This document shows, one piece after another, positions 7,512 through 15,891 of a stretch of DNA of 64,000 bases. Each line of letters opens with the position of its first letter. Positions within the stretch are counted from its first letter, which is position 1. The DNA comes from Galbitalea sp036271795 (GTDB taxonomy: Bacteria > Actinomycetota > Actinomycetes > Actinomycetales > Microbacteriaceae): NCBI GenBank assembly GCA_036271795.1, contig DATAZY010000002.1, forward strand, positions 1 to 64,000, in the 5' to 3' direction. The notes under the pieces are model-generated. The model did no database searches. It had not been told where the DNA came from and was given only the letters and a program-made list of their open reading frames with translations. The position numbers and the translations under genes were made by a program.

Positions 7512-8897
7512 GTGACGCGTCCAACCATTGCAACTGTCGGCGAGCTCCGGAAATCCGGGCATATCCAGAAGACTCTTCGCGAAGAAATCCGTGAAAACCT
7601 TCTGACTGCACTGCGCGAGGGACGTGACCCGTGGCCAGGGCTGCACGGCTTCGACTCGACGGTCATCCCGCAGCTTGAGCGGGCGCTGATCGCCGGGCAC
7701 GACATTGTGCTTCTCGGTGAGCGGGGGCAGGGCAAGACGCGGTTGCTCCGAACGATCGTCGGGCTGCTCGACGAGTGGTCGCCCGTCATCGACGGCTCGG
7801 AGCTCGGCGAGCATCCATACGAACCGATCATCGCGGCGAGCATCCGTCGCGTCGCCGAGCTGGGCGATGACCTGCCCGTCGCCTGGCGGAGCCGCGACGA
7901 GCGCTACGCAGAAAAGCTGGCGACACCGGACACGAGCGTCGCCGACCTCATCGGCGACGTCGATCCGATGAAGGTCGCCGAGGGGCGCAGCCTCGGTGAC
8001 CCGGAGACGATCCACTTCGGTCTCATCCCACGCAGCCATCGCGGGATCGTCGCCATCAACGAGCTGCCGGATCTCGCCGAGCGCATCCAGGTTGCCATGC
8101 TCAATGTGATGGAGGAGCGCGACATCCAGATCCGCGGCTACGTACTGCGACTCCCGCTTGACGTTCTCGTGATGGCCAGCGCGAACCCGGAGGATTACAC
8201 CAATCGTGGTCGGATCATCACACCGCTGAAGGACCGCTTCGGCGCCGAGATCCGCACACACTATCCGACCGAACTGGATGACGAGGTCGCGATCATCCGG
8301 CAGGAGGCCGAACTGGTCGCCGACGTCCCCGACTACCTGGTCGAAATCCTCGCGCGCTTCACCCGCGCGTTGCGCGAGTCCAGCGCGGTCGACCAGCGCA
8401 GCGGTGTCAGCGCGCGCTTTGCCATTGCCGGAGCCGAGACCATCGCCGCGGCCGCGTTGCATCGCGCGAGTCGCCAGGGCGAGGGCGAGGGCGTTGCCCG
8501 GCCGGTCGATCTCGAGACCGCCGTGGATGTGCTGGGCGGCAAGATCGAATTCGAATCCGGCGAAGAGGGACGCGAGGATGAGGTCCTCGACCATCTGCTG
8601 CGCACCGCGACGGCAGAGACGGTCAGGGCGCATTTCGCCGGTCTCGACTTCGGAGTGTTGGTCGACGCCATCGAGAGCGGCGTCATGGTGACGACCGGCG
8701 AGCAGGTCGCCGCGCGCGACTTCCTCTCCGGGCTTCCGGCGCTTGGCGAGTCCGAACTCTACGACGACATCTGTGCTCGACTGGGAGCGACCAACGACGG
8801 TCAGCGAGCCGGTGCGATCGAGCTGGCGCTCGAGGGTCTCTACCTGATGCGCAAGATCAGCAAGGAGACGGGTGGCGGCGAGGTCATCTATGGCTAG
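7512..8897 (+). CDS. MoxR/magnesium-chelatase-like AAA ATPase
   Basis: 461 residues from GTG 7512. The reading frame extends further upstream, but the conserved family N-terminus (TRPTIATVGELRKSGH) begins here. Walker A is GERGQGKTR near residues 70-78; the Walker B-like segment is IVAINELPDL near 178-188, with Asn-Glu where many AAA proteins have Asp-Glu; sensor 1 is VMASANPEDYT near 220; PLKDRFG near 239 carries the likely arginine finger. It overlaps the VWA gene at 8890 by 8 nt. MoxR-type ATPases with VWA partners act as chaperone-like pairs that insert metals or mature complexes. The client here is unknown. Confidence 0.88.
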   Translation: MTRPTIATVGELRKSGHIQKTLREEIRENLLTALREGRDPWPGLHGFDSTVIPQLERALIAGHDIVLLGERGQGKTRLLRTIVGLLDEWSPVIDGSELGEHPYEPIIAASIRRVAELGDDLPVAWRSRDERYAEKLATPDTSVADLIGDVDPMKVAEGRSLGDPETIHFGLIPRSHRGIVAINELPDLAERIQVAMLNVMEERDIQIRGYVLRLPLDVLVMASANPEDYTNRGRIITPLKDRFGAEIRTHYPTELDDEVAIIRQEAELVADVPDYLVEILARFTRALRESSAVDQRSGVSARFAIAGAETIAAAALHRASRQGEGEGVARPVDLETAVDVLGGKIEFESGEEGREDEVLDHLLRTATAETVRAHFAGLDFGVLVDAIESGVMVTTGEQVAARDFLSGLPALGESELYDDICARLGATNDGQRAGAIELALEGLYLMRKISKETGGGEVIYG

Positions 8898-10947
8898 GAC
8901 CAACCGTCGCCTCACCCGCTCGGCCCGCTATGGCAAATACGACGGCGGCCCGGATCCGCTTGCGCCCCCCGTCGATATCGCGGAGGCGCTCGACGCCATT
9001 GGTGAGGATGTCATGGCTGGTTATTCGCCGGAAGCGGCGATGCGCGAGTTCCTTCGGAGAGGCGGAAGGGGCAAGGCGGGACTCGACGAGCTGGCGCGTC
9101 GGGTTGCCGACCGTCGGCGAGAACTCACCCAGAAGCACAACCTCGACGGCACCCTGCAGGAAATAAGGGAGCTGCTCGAGAAGGCGGTCCTGGCCGAGCG
9201 CGGACAGCTCGCGCGCGATGTCGAGCTGGATGATGGCGACCGGATGCTCGCGGAAATGCAGCTTGACAACCTGCCCGCTTCTCCAGCGGCCGCGGTCAGC
9301 GAGTTGGGCCAGTACAACTGGCGGAGCCGCGAGGCCCGCGCGGACTACGAGAAGATCAAGGACCTGCTTGGCCGGGAAATGCTCGACCAGCGCTTCGCCG
9401 GAATGAAGCAGGCGCTCGAGAACGCGACCGACGAGGATCGGGCCGCCATCAACGAGATGCTCGGCGACCTGAACAAGCTGTTGGAATCACATCGGCGCGG
9501 TGAGGACAGCCAGGAACAGTTCGACGAATTCATGGCGAAGCACGGCGAGTACTTCCCCGAGAACCCGCAGAACATCGACGAACTCCTGGACTCGCTGGCC
9601 CAGCGCGCAGCAGCCGCGCAGCGCATGCGAAACTCGATGAGCCAGGAACAGCGCGACGAGCTCGACGCCCTTGCGCAGCAGGCCTTCGGGACGCCGGAAC
9701 TGATGGAATCCCTCACCCAGCTTGATGCAAACCTTCGTTCACTTCGTCCCGGCGAGAACTGGGACGGTTCTGAGAGCATGGATGGCGGCGAGGGGCTTGG
9801 TCTCGGCGATGGCACGGGCGTGTTCCAGGACATCGCCGACCTCGACGAATTGTCGGATCAGCTCGCGCAGTCCTACAGCGGTTCGCGACTGGACGACCTC
9901 GATCTCGACAAGTTGGCGCGCCAGCTCGGGGATGACGCTGCGGTCAACGCGCGCACGCTCCAACAACTCGAACAGGCCCTGCGGGACACAGGAACGCTCA
10001 AGCGCGGAACCGACGGCAAGCTAAAACTGACGCCGAAGGCCATGCGCCAGCTCGGCAAGGCTCTGCTTCGGGATGTCGCCGACCGAATGTCCGGTCGGCA
10101 GGGCAACCGCGACCTGCGCCAGGCCGGTGCAGCCGGTGAGCGCTCCGGCGCCACGCGCGAGTGGGCGTTCGGCGATACCGAACCGTGGGATGTGACGCGC
10201 ACGATCACGAACGCGCTCACGCGACAGGCTGGCGAAGGCGAGTCGACAACGAACGGCGTCCGGATCCAGATCGGGGATGTCGAGGTGCAGGAGACCGAGG
10301 CCCGTACCCAGGCCTGCGTCGCGCTTCTGGTCGACACATCGTTCTCCATGGTCATGGATGGCCGATGGGTCCCAATGAAGCGCACCGCGCTCGCCCTGCA
10401 CACCCTCATCACCAGTCGGTTCCGCGGCGACGATCTGCAGCTCATCGCTTTCGGCCGACACGCCGAGGTCATCGACATCGAGCAGCTCACTGCCCTCGAA
10501 GAGATGTACAACAAGGGCACGAACCTGCACCACGCGCTTCTGCTCGCGAATCGGCACTTTCGCAAGCATCCGAACGCCCAGCCGGTGCTGCTGATCGTCA
10601 CAGATGGCGAGCCGACCTCGCACCTCGAGGCCAGCGGCGATGTCTTCTTCAGCTACCCACCGCATCCGGTGACCATCGCTGTCGCCATCCGGGAACTCGA
10701 CAACTCGATGCGGCTCGGTGCTCAGACGACGTTCTTCCGTCTCGGGGATGATCCGGGGCTTGCCCGGTTCATCGACTCGATGGCCAGGAGGGTCGGAGGC
10801 ACAGTCGTCGCACCCGAATTGGATGACCTCGGAGCCGCCGTTGTCGCGTCCTATCTGGGCTCACGCCGCTCGAACGGTCCCGCCGAAGCCTCGAACGGAG
10901 ACTTCGACGGGATGTTCGGCCGCGGCTGGGGCTACTGGGCCGGCTGA
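8890..10947 (+). CDS. VWA domain protein, partner of the MoxR-like ATPase
   Basis: 685 residues. The start ATG 8890 lies inside the end of the ATPase gene with GAGG upstream, so the pair is translationally coupled. The first ~470 residues are charged and helical (many Glu, Arg, Leu, Gln), probably the ATPase-binding part. A C-terminal von Willebrand A domain follows, with a MIDAS start DTSFSM near residue 482, the central Thr in the YNKGTN region, and TDGEP near 575, so metal binding looks intact. No signal peptide or membrane span: cytoplasmic. Mg-chelatase ChlI/ChlD and RavA/ViaA are the reference pairs, but no chelatase or cofactor genes are nearby. Confidence 0.87.
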   Translation: MARTNRRLTRSARYGKYDGGPDPLAPPVDIAEALDAIGEDVMAGYSPEAAMREFLRRGGRGKAGLDELARRVADRRRELTQKHNLDGTLQEIRELLEKAVLAERGQLARDVELDDGDRMLAEMQLDNLPASPAAAVSELGQYNWRSREARADYEKIKDLLGREMLDQRFAGMKQALENATDEDRAAINEMLGDLNKLLESHRRGEDSQEQFDEFMAKHGEYFPENPQNIDELLDSLAQRAAAAQRMRNSMSQEQRDELDALAQQAFGTPELMESLTQLDANLRSLRPGENWDGSESMDGGEGLGLGDGTGVFQDIADLDELSDQLAQSYSGSRLDDLDLDKLARQLGDDAAVNARTLQQLEQALRDTGTLKRGTDGKLKLTPKAMRQLGKALLRDVADRMSGRQGNRDLRQAGAAGERSGATREWAFGDTEPWDVTRTITNALTRQAGEGESTTNGVRIQIGDVEVQETEARTQACVALLVDTSFSMVMDGRWVPMKRTALALHTLITSRFRGDDLQLIAFGRHAEVIDIEQLTALEEMYNKGTNLHHALLLANRHFRKHPNAQPVLLIVTDGEPTSHLEASGDVFFSYPPHPVTIAVAIRELDNSMRLGAQTTFFRLGDDPGLARFIDSMARRVGGTVVAPELDDLGAAVVASYLGSRRSNGPAEASNGDFDGMFGRGWGYWAG

Positions 10948-10975
10948 CTCGGTGATCATCGGTCTGTCACCAGGG

Positions 10976-11248
10976 TTACCGCGTCGGCAGTCCGAGACGC
11001 ACGGCGCGCTCGGTCTGCCGTTCACGGTCGGCTCGTTCGATCGAGCGGGCACGCAGTGCGCGCAGGTAATCCCGGGAAGGCCGTTGCGCAACCGTGCGGG
11101 GACGGCGGCTCCAGGTGATGAGCGCAAGCCCCAGGTGCAGGGCGACGCGATCGGCGAGACCGACAGTGCGCACGGTGGATGACCTCGCCCGGGAGGGCGG
11201 ATGGGTGTGGTTCTGTTCGTCGACGGGGGTCGACAGGACGGTGTTCAT
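10976..11248 (-). CDS. Small basic hypothetical protein (90 aa)
   Basis: ATG 11248 is preceded by GTGAGGAAC, a good ribosome site; a GTG 15 nt upstream is less likely. The product has a polar N-terminus, a short hydrophobic stretch VALHLGLALITW near the middle and an Arg-rich C-terminal half (RDYLRALRARSIERADRERQTERA) likely to be helical. I recall similar ~90-aa proteins in Microbacteriaceae genomes, without known function. It is convergent with the VWA gene and lies downstream of a 21-codon frame on the same strand that has its own promoter-like sequence. Confidence 0.65.
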   Translation of the reverse strand: MNTVLSTPVDEQNHTHPPSRARSSTVRTVGLADRVALHLGLALITWSRRPRTVAQRPSRDYLRALRARSIERADRERQTERAVRLGLPTR

Positions 11249-11385
11249 GATGATGTTCCTCACAACTGATTCGGCGAGGTCGCCGAAGAGTGCCCGTTCG
11301 TGGCGGGCTTAACAGGCGCCACTGTGGTGGCGGATCGAGCACGGAAACCCGGGGTCGATCGTGATGAGGCGAAAAGCCGGTCGGA

Positions 11386-11451
11386 TCAGTCGGCGAGAAG
11401 GCCGAAGAAGCCGGCGGAGCGGAACATCGCCGCTGCTGGGTTCGTAATCAT
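11386..11451 (-). CDS. Candidate 21-residue peptide
   Basis: ATG 11451 is preceded by GAAAGGAGCC, one of the best ribosome sites in the window, at normal spacing. The frame encodes MITNPAAAMFRSAGFFGLLAD and stops at 11386. The peptide is mostly hydrophobic and too short for most annotation pipelines. It is the first frame behind the promoter at 11487-11516 and precedes the small basic gene at 10976-11248 on the same strand. It could be a leader peptide for that gene or a small membrane-active peptide. Evidence is limited to the start signals. Confidence 0.45.
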   Translation of the reverse strand: MITNPAAAMFRSAGFFGLLAD

Positions 11452-11486
11452 TGCCTGGCTCCTTTCGTGAGAATCGGCAGACCTGT

Positions 11487-11516
11487 ACGTTATCGGGCCG
11501 CGTCGGTTCGACGCAA
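11487..11516 (-). promoter_or_regulatory. Sigma-70-type promoter for the small minus-strand genes
   Basis: On the minus strand TTGCGT (11516-11511) and TAACGT (11492-11487) are separated by 18 bp, a reasonable -35/-10 pair. The -10 lies about 36 bp upstream of the 21-codon frame. The plus-strand SURF1 gene at 11599 is divergent. Confidence 0.4.
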
Positions 11517-11598
11517 GGGCGACACGCGAATTGGTCACAGCTTGGGTACAGGCGGGCGTAGCTAGCATTGCTGCGGGTCCCGGCGAGACAGGTGGCAC

Positions 11599-12792
11599 GT
11601 GCGATTTCGGAGAATGGAGCCTCGCGCGAAGCCTGTCGGCAATGAAGTCGTCTCCAGGCCGTCGCAGCGATTCGCCGGCCTCGCGATTCCCGTTCCCACG
11701 GCCGCGACCTACGACACTGTCACCGAGGGCAAGACCGGCTGGCGGTTCGTTCTCACAAAGAGATGGATCGCATTCATCCTCGGCGCCGTGGTGTACGCGG
11801 CCGGATGTGCGGCTGGCGTGATCTGGCAGGCCCAGCTCGGACAGCAGATCGCCCAGTTCAACGCGACCGTCGACCGGAATTTCGACGCGCCAGCTGTGCC
11901 GCTCGCCGACATCCTGCCATCACTGGGCGCGTACTCGGCGGCCGAGCAGTGGAAGCCCGTCACCGCGACGGGCAGCTACCTCGTTTCGAGTCAGCTGTAC
12001 GTGCGCAATCGCACCTGCGGCGCCGACACCGGGTTCGAGGTTCTGACGCCCCTGCGGCTGTCGACGGGCCGAATTTTCGTGATCGATCGCGGCTGCGTCG
12101 ATTCGAGTATCGCCAATCCGAACGACCCGTCCCCCGCCGCGCCGCCGCCGACGGGAGCCGTGTCCGTGACGGCGAGAATCGTTGCCAGCGAAGCCGCGCA
12201 GGGTTCCGTCACCGCGAACGAAGCCGACGAGCCCGAGTCGGGGAATCAGGTCGACTCGATCGACCTGCACGAGCTCGCGCCGAGGTTGGACGCGCCAACC
12301 TACACCGGCGCCTACGGAATGCTCGCGTCGCAGCAACCCGCTCCGGTGCACGCCCTGCACCGCGTGCTCACAGGCAAGCCGACGGTCGACGGGAGCGCCC
12401 AGGAGGGCACGGTTTTCGCGACGATTCTCTACGCGCTCGTTGGACTCGGCATCTTCGGTTACGCGCTGCGCGAGAAGTTCCGCTTCGTGAACCGCTTCGA
12501 CCCGAGATTGTGGGCCAAAGAATGGAGGCGCATCCAGCGACTGGCGCGAAAGCCCTACACCGATGCGGAAATCGAAGATCTGATCGTCGACGGCTATCCG
12601 CCCGCGAGGATCGCCCTAGACATCTCGCGTGCAGAAGGAGCAGACGGAGGCCGCGATCGGAATCGAGGAGAGGCAGTGCGGGCAGTCGTGGACCGGCGCG
12701 GGCTCATCCGCGGTCGGCTTGAACCGCTCGAGGAGCTTACTGAACGGCACGACGACGAGGAAGTAGACGACGGCCGCAACGATGATGAATGA
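11599..12792 (+). CDS. SURF1-family cytochrome oxidase biogenesis protein with long tail
   Basis: 397 residues from GTG 11599 (AGGTGG upstream). A hydrophobic span at about residues 56-74 (WIAFILGAVVYAAGCAAGVIW) and another near 277-292 enclose an extracytoplasmic domain containing YLVSSQLYVRNR, GFEVLTPLRL and IFVIDRGCVD, the usual SURF1/Shy1 arrangement, which assists cytochrome c oxidase assembly. Family members are usually about 250-300 aa. Here the last ~59 residues are charged and are read entirely from DNA antisense to mscL (12616-12792), so the natural stop may have been lost or the overlap is genuine. Confidence 0.85.
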   Translation: MRFRRMEPRAKPVGNEVVSRPSQRFAGLAIPVPTAATYDTVTEGKTGWRFVLTKRWIAFILGAVVYAAGCAAGVIWQAQLGQQIAQFNATVDRNFDAPAVPLADILPSLGAYSAAEQWKPVTATGSYLVSSQLYVRNRTCGADTGFEVLTPLRLSTGRIFVIDRGCVDSSIANPNDPSPAAPPPTGAVSVTARIVASEAAQGSVTANEADEPESGNQVDSIDLHELAPRLDAPTYTGAYGMLASQQPAPVHALHRVLTGKPTVDGSAQEGTVFATILYALVGLGIFGYALREKFRFVNRFDPRLWAKEWRRIQRLARKPYTDAEIEDLIVDGYPPARIALDISRAEGADGGRDRNRGEAVRAVVDRRGLIRGRLEPLEELTERHDDEEVDDGRNDDE

Positions 12793-13011
12793 GATCAGCA
12801 GGTTCAGGAAGTCCCCGTAGAGGAACTTCGAGTTGTTCAGGGTGAACGACAGGTCCTCGAAGCTGGGTTTGCCACCGATCGCCGCGATCAGCGGAGTGAT
12901 GAAGTCTTTCACCAGTCCGGTGACGAGACCGGCGAACGCCGCACCGATGACAAACGCGACCGCGAGGTCGACGAGATTTCCGCGCAGAAGGAACTTCTTG
13001 AAACCACTCAT
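12616..13011 (-). CDS. mscL: Large-conductance mechanosensitive channel MscL
   Basis: 131 residues from ATG 13011. The sequence begins MSGFKKFLLRGNLVDLAVAFVIGAAF, with the amphipathic N-terminal helix and pore-lining TM1 typical of MscL. A periplasmic loop (GKPSFEDLSFTLNNSKFLYGDFLN) and TM2 (ISFIIVAAVVYFLVVV) follow. The C-terminus carries two Cys-x2-Cys pairs, CPHC and CSFC, a zinc-ribbon-like tail that is common in actinobacterial MscL. The channel opens under membrane tension to release solutes during hypo-osmotic shock. Its last 177 bp overlap the convergent SURF1 gene. An ATG 18 nt upstream is an alternative start. Confidence 0.95.
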   Translation of the reverse strand: MSGFKKFLLRGNLVDLAVAFVIGAAFAGLVTGLVKDFITPLIAAIGGKPSFEDLSFTLNNSKFLYGDFLNLLISFIIVAAVVYFLVVVPFSKLLERFKPTADEPAPVHDCPHCLSSIPIAASVCSFCTRDV

Positions 13012-13247
13012 GTTCGTCCATCCGATCATTCGTGCCGTCGCGCCCAAGTCACGCGGCTGGTGCCTCCGATCCTTCCGTGGATGCGTCGGGCGGGCAAGGG
13101 CGTCTTCATTACGCCCGGTGTCGTCGCGTTTCGTCACATTTCGGTGTGTGATCGAGTGTGACGCTCCCGCTGATGGCCCGCAGAACGAGCGTCCTAGTCT
13201 GACCGAAACCCCCTGCCGCCAACACCGACATCTGGAGTTTCCCTTCC

Positions 13248-14876
13248 ATGCGCGTCTCACGTGTCTCCATCGCCGCTATCGCCATCGCTTCCGTGTTCGC
13301 CCTCACCGCCTGCGCCGGCTCCGGCGAGGCATCGCCCGGCGGACAGCCCGTGGACGGCGGAACGATCGTGTACGCCCATCAGCAGGAGCCAGCCTGCGTC
13401 TTCGGTGGATGGATCGAGCAGGCCTACCTGTCGTACCAGGTTCTCGATAACCTGGTCTCGCTCGATGCCAACCACAAAGTCGTCCCGTGGCTGGCGACGT
13501 CGTGGAAGTCATCCAGCGACGGGCTCACCTGGACGTTCGACCTCAAAAAGAACGTCAAGTTCACGGATGGCACGCCGCTCACCGCCGCCGTGGTCGCGTA
13601 CAACTTCGACTACTGGCTGAAGGGCGGCAACAGCACCGCGGATGTCTGGCTCGCCGGCTACTACAAGTCGGCTGTCGCGGTGAACGACACCACACTGCAG
13701 ATCAACCTGCTGAAGCCCTATCCGGACTTTGCCGAAAACCTGACGCAGGCCTACTTCGGGATCCAGTCCGAGCACGCGCTGAAGACCCGCACGACGGCTC
13801 AGAACTGTGAGGCACCGATCGGTTCCGGTGCATTCATCGTCAAGAAGTGGAACCGCGGACAGGACATCATCCTGGTGCGTAACGACAAGTACACGTCGCC
13901 TCCGGCCAACGCCCTCCATACCGGTCCCGCACACGTGAAGGAGGTCGACTGGAAGTTCGTCGCCGACCCGACGACCCGCGTCGCCGCTCTGCAGAGCGGG
14001 CAGGTTGACGCCATTTATGACGTACCGGCCGTTCAGTGGAAGACGCTCAAGAGCGATGGATACCAGCTCGAGAAGTATGTGACGCCCGGTCGTCCCCAGC
14101 AGATCGCCTTCAATACTGAGGTCGGACCATTCACCGACGAGAAGGTGCGACAGGCGTTCGCCTACAGCCTGAACCGCAAACAGATCGTCGACACCATCGG
14201 CGAGGGCGTCATCCCGTTCGAGGGCAATGGCGGTGTGAGCCAGGCGACGCCGGGTTACAGCACGAAGGCGGCGGACTGGTACAGCTACGACCCGGCCAAA
14301 GCCAACGCCCTGCTGGATGCCGCGGGCTGGACCGGTCGCACGAGCGCTGGCGTCCGCACCAAAAACGGTGTGCCGCTGACGGTCGTGCTGCCCTACGGAG
14401 CGGGATCCATCATCGACCAGGATGGCGCCTCCATCCTGCAGGGCGTGAAAGAGGAAGCATCGAAGGTTGGCTTCGACGTCGACCTGATCCCCGTGCCGCA
14501 GAGTGAGCTGTTCGCGGGCAAGTACTCCAGTCCGCAGTCCTACGACCTCAGTGTCGGGTACTGGACCGCCGTCACCGCCGGCATCCTCTACATCAACTGG
14601 CGGCCGAGCACAAAGGATGACCCGAACTACAGCAACAGCGACTTCTACAACGACCCCGTGCTGAATGGTTACATCCTCGCCGGAAACTCCGCGCCCACCG
14701 TTGCACAGCAATATGCCGACTACGAGAAGGCGCAGGACTACATCGCCCAACACGCCCTCTCGATCGGCGTCTACGACCGGCTGAGCACGCTCGCGGTTTC
14801 GCCGAAGCTCAAGGATGTCTGGCAGGAGCACGCGCAGGGGGGACCGACGTTTTATGACGCTTACTTCACCAAGTAA
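13248..14876 (+). CDS. ABC transporter substrate-binding lipoprotein, dipeptide/oligopeptide family
   Basis: 542 residues. The signal peptide ends in a lipobox LTAC (Cys near residue 22). The mature part follows family 5 of extracellular solute-binding proteins: GGTIVYAHQQEP at the start, LATSWKSSSDGLTWTFDLKKNVKFTDGTPL near residues 83-110, VRQAFAYSLNRKQIV near 300, and a typical end. Such proteins deliver peptides, opines, nickel or other small organics to a two-permease importer. The genes for two permeases and a double ATPase follow without gaps, and a flavin monooxygenase and reductase close the operon, so the ligand is probably the monooxygenase substrate. Confidence 0.92.
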   Translation: MRVSRVSIAAIAIASVFALTACAGSGEASPGGQPVDGGTIVYAHQQEPACVFGGWIEQAYLSYQVLDNLVSLDANHKVVPWLATSWKSSSDGLTWTFDLKKNVKFTDGTPLTAAVVAYNFDYWLKGGNSTADVWLAGYYKSAVAVNDTTLQINLLKPYPDFAENLTQAYFGIQSEHALKTRTTAQNCEAPIGSGAFIVKKWNRGQDIILVRNDKYTSPPANALHTGPAHVKEVDWKFVADPTTRVAALQSGQVDAIYDVPAVQWKTLKSDGYQLEKYVTPGRPQQIAFNTEVGPFTDEKVRQAFAYSLNRKQIVDTIGEGVIPFEGNGGVSQATPGYSTKAADWYSYDPAKANALLDAAGWTGRTSAGVRTKNGVPLTVVLPYGAGSIIDQDGASILQGVKEEASKVGFDVDLIPVPQSELFAGKYSSPQSYDLSVGYWTAVTAGILYINWRPSTKDDPNYSNSDFYNDPVLNGYILAGNSAPTVAQQYADYEKAQDYIAQHALSIGVYDRLSTLAVSPKLKDVWQEHAQGGPTFYDAYFTK

Positions 14877-15891
14877 CGCCGTCTCGACGGAGCCAACTCC
14901 CGCGCAGACCTCAGACGAAGGACTGGAGGAGCGCCGCCGGTCACGATTGCGACTCATCCTGCTGACCATCGGTCGCAAGCTGGTCTCCGCCATCGTCGTG
15001 CTGTGGGGCGCGGCGACGGTCGCGTTCTTCGCCCAGCTTGCGTTGCCGGGGGATCGCGCGACGGTCATCCTGAATATCCGCGACGGCCAGGCGCAGCAGC
15101 GAACCGCGGCGGAACTTGCGCCGATCCGGGCAGAATACGGCCTGAATCATCCGGTACTCGTGCAGTACTGGGACTACCTGCGCGGCCTGGTCGTTGGCGA
15201 TTTCGGCACGTCGTACCAGCAGTTCCGACCCGTGACAGCAGTCATTGGCGAACAGCTCGGCGCGACAGTCACGCTCTCCCTCACCGCGATCCTGTTCGCG
15301 TGGGTGCTCATGATCGTCTGGGTGACGCTGACCGCCGGTCGCGGACCACGCGTTCGCAGCCTCGGCGCCCTGGTGGATGTCGTTGCCGCGGGACTCCCCG
15401 CCTACTGGCTGGGTATCATCCTGCTCCTCGTCTTCGCACTGGGGCTGCGCTGGTTCCCGGTCATCGGTGGCACCGGCGTGAACGGCCTCATCCTGCCCGC
15501 GCTCACCCTGGCCATCCCGCTTGCGGGGTTCATGGCCCAAAGCACGCGCGTCGAGTTCGAGCGCGGGCTGGACCAGCCGTTCGTTGTCTCCGCTCGGATG
15601 CGCGGCATGAGCGATACCGGCGTGCGTCTCAGGCATGTACTGCGGCACGCGACTATTCCCGCGGTCACCCTGTCCGGCTGGGCGCTCGGAGCCACGCTCT
15701 CCGGCGCCGTCATCGTCGAGTCGATCTTCTCCCGGCCCGGCATCGGCTCCGTTCTCGTGGCGGCCGTGAATGCGCAGGACCTGCCGGTCGTCGTCGGCAT
15801 TGTCACGTTGGTCGCCGTCTTCTACGTGACGGTGAACCTGCTCGTCGATATCGCCTACACGCTTATCGATCCACGCTTGAAGGCGTCATGA
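14854..15891 (+). CDS. ABC transporter permease, DppB type
   Basis: 345 residues from ATG 14854, which overlaps the end of the binding-protein gene by 23 nt. A polar N-terminus of about 38 residues precedes TM1 (KLVSAIVVLWGAATVAFFAQLALPGD). The segment YGLNHPVLVQYWDYLRGLVVGDFGTSY is typical of DppB/OppB permeases. The EAA-like loop near SARMRGMSDTGVRLRHVLRHATIPAVTL contacts the ATPase. About six membrane spans. It overlaps the next permease by 4 nt (ATGA). It forms the inner-membrane channel with the 15888 product. Confidence 0.92.
   Translation: MTLTSPSNAVSTEPTPAQTSDEGLEERRRSRLRLILLTIGRKLVSAIVVLWGAATVAFFAQLALPGDRATVILNIRDGQAQQRTAAELAPIRAEYGLNHPVLVQYWDYLRGLVVGDFGTSYQQFRPVTAVIGEQLGATVTLSLTAILFAWVLMIVWVTLTAGRGPRVRSLGALVDVVAAGLPAYWLGIILLLVFALGLRWFPVIGGTGVNGLILPALTLAIPLAGFMAQSTRVEFERGLDQPFVVSARMRGMSDTGVRLRHVLRHATIPAVTLSGWALGATLSGAVIVESIFSRPGIGSVLVAAVNAQDLPVVVGIVTLVAVFYVTVNLLVDIAYTLIDPRLKAS

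Noticed and set aside
7440..8915. Long open frame of ~490 codons on the minus strand, antisense to the MoxR-like ATPase
   Set aside because: It is a high-GC shadow: the plus-strand frame has full motifs of a known family, while the antisense protein has no recognisable domain and no ribosome site.
13012..13247. Possible riboswitch or sulfur-responsive leader before the substrate-binding protein gene
   Set aside because: No conserved riboswitch core or convincing terminator/anti-terminator pair could be made out in the 236 bp.
13509..15068. Minus-strand frame of ~520 codons antisense to the substrate-binding protein gene
   Set aside because: Same reason: opposite strand of a clear solute-binding lipoprotein gene, with unnatural composition.
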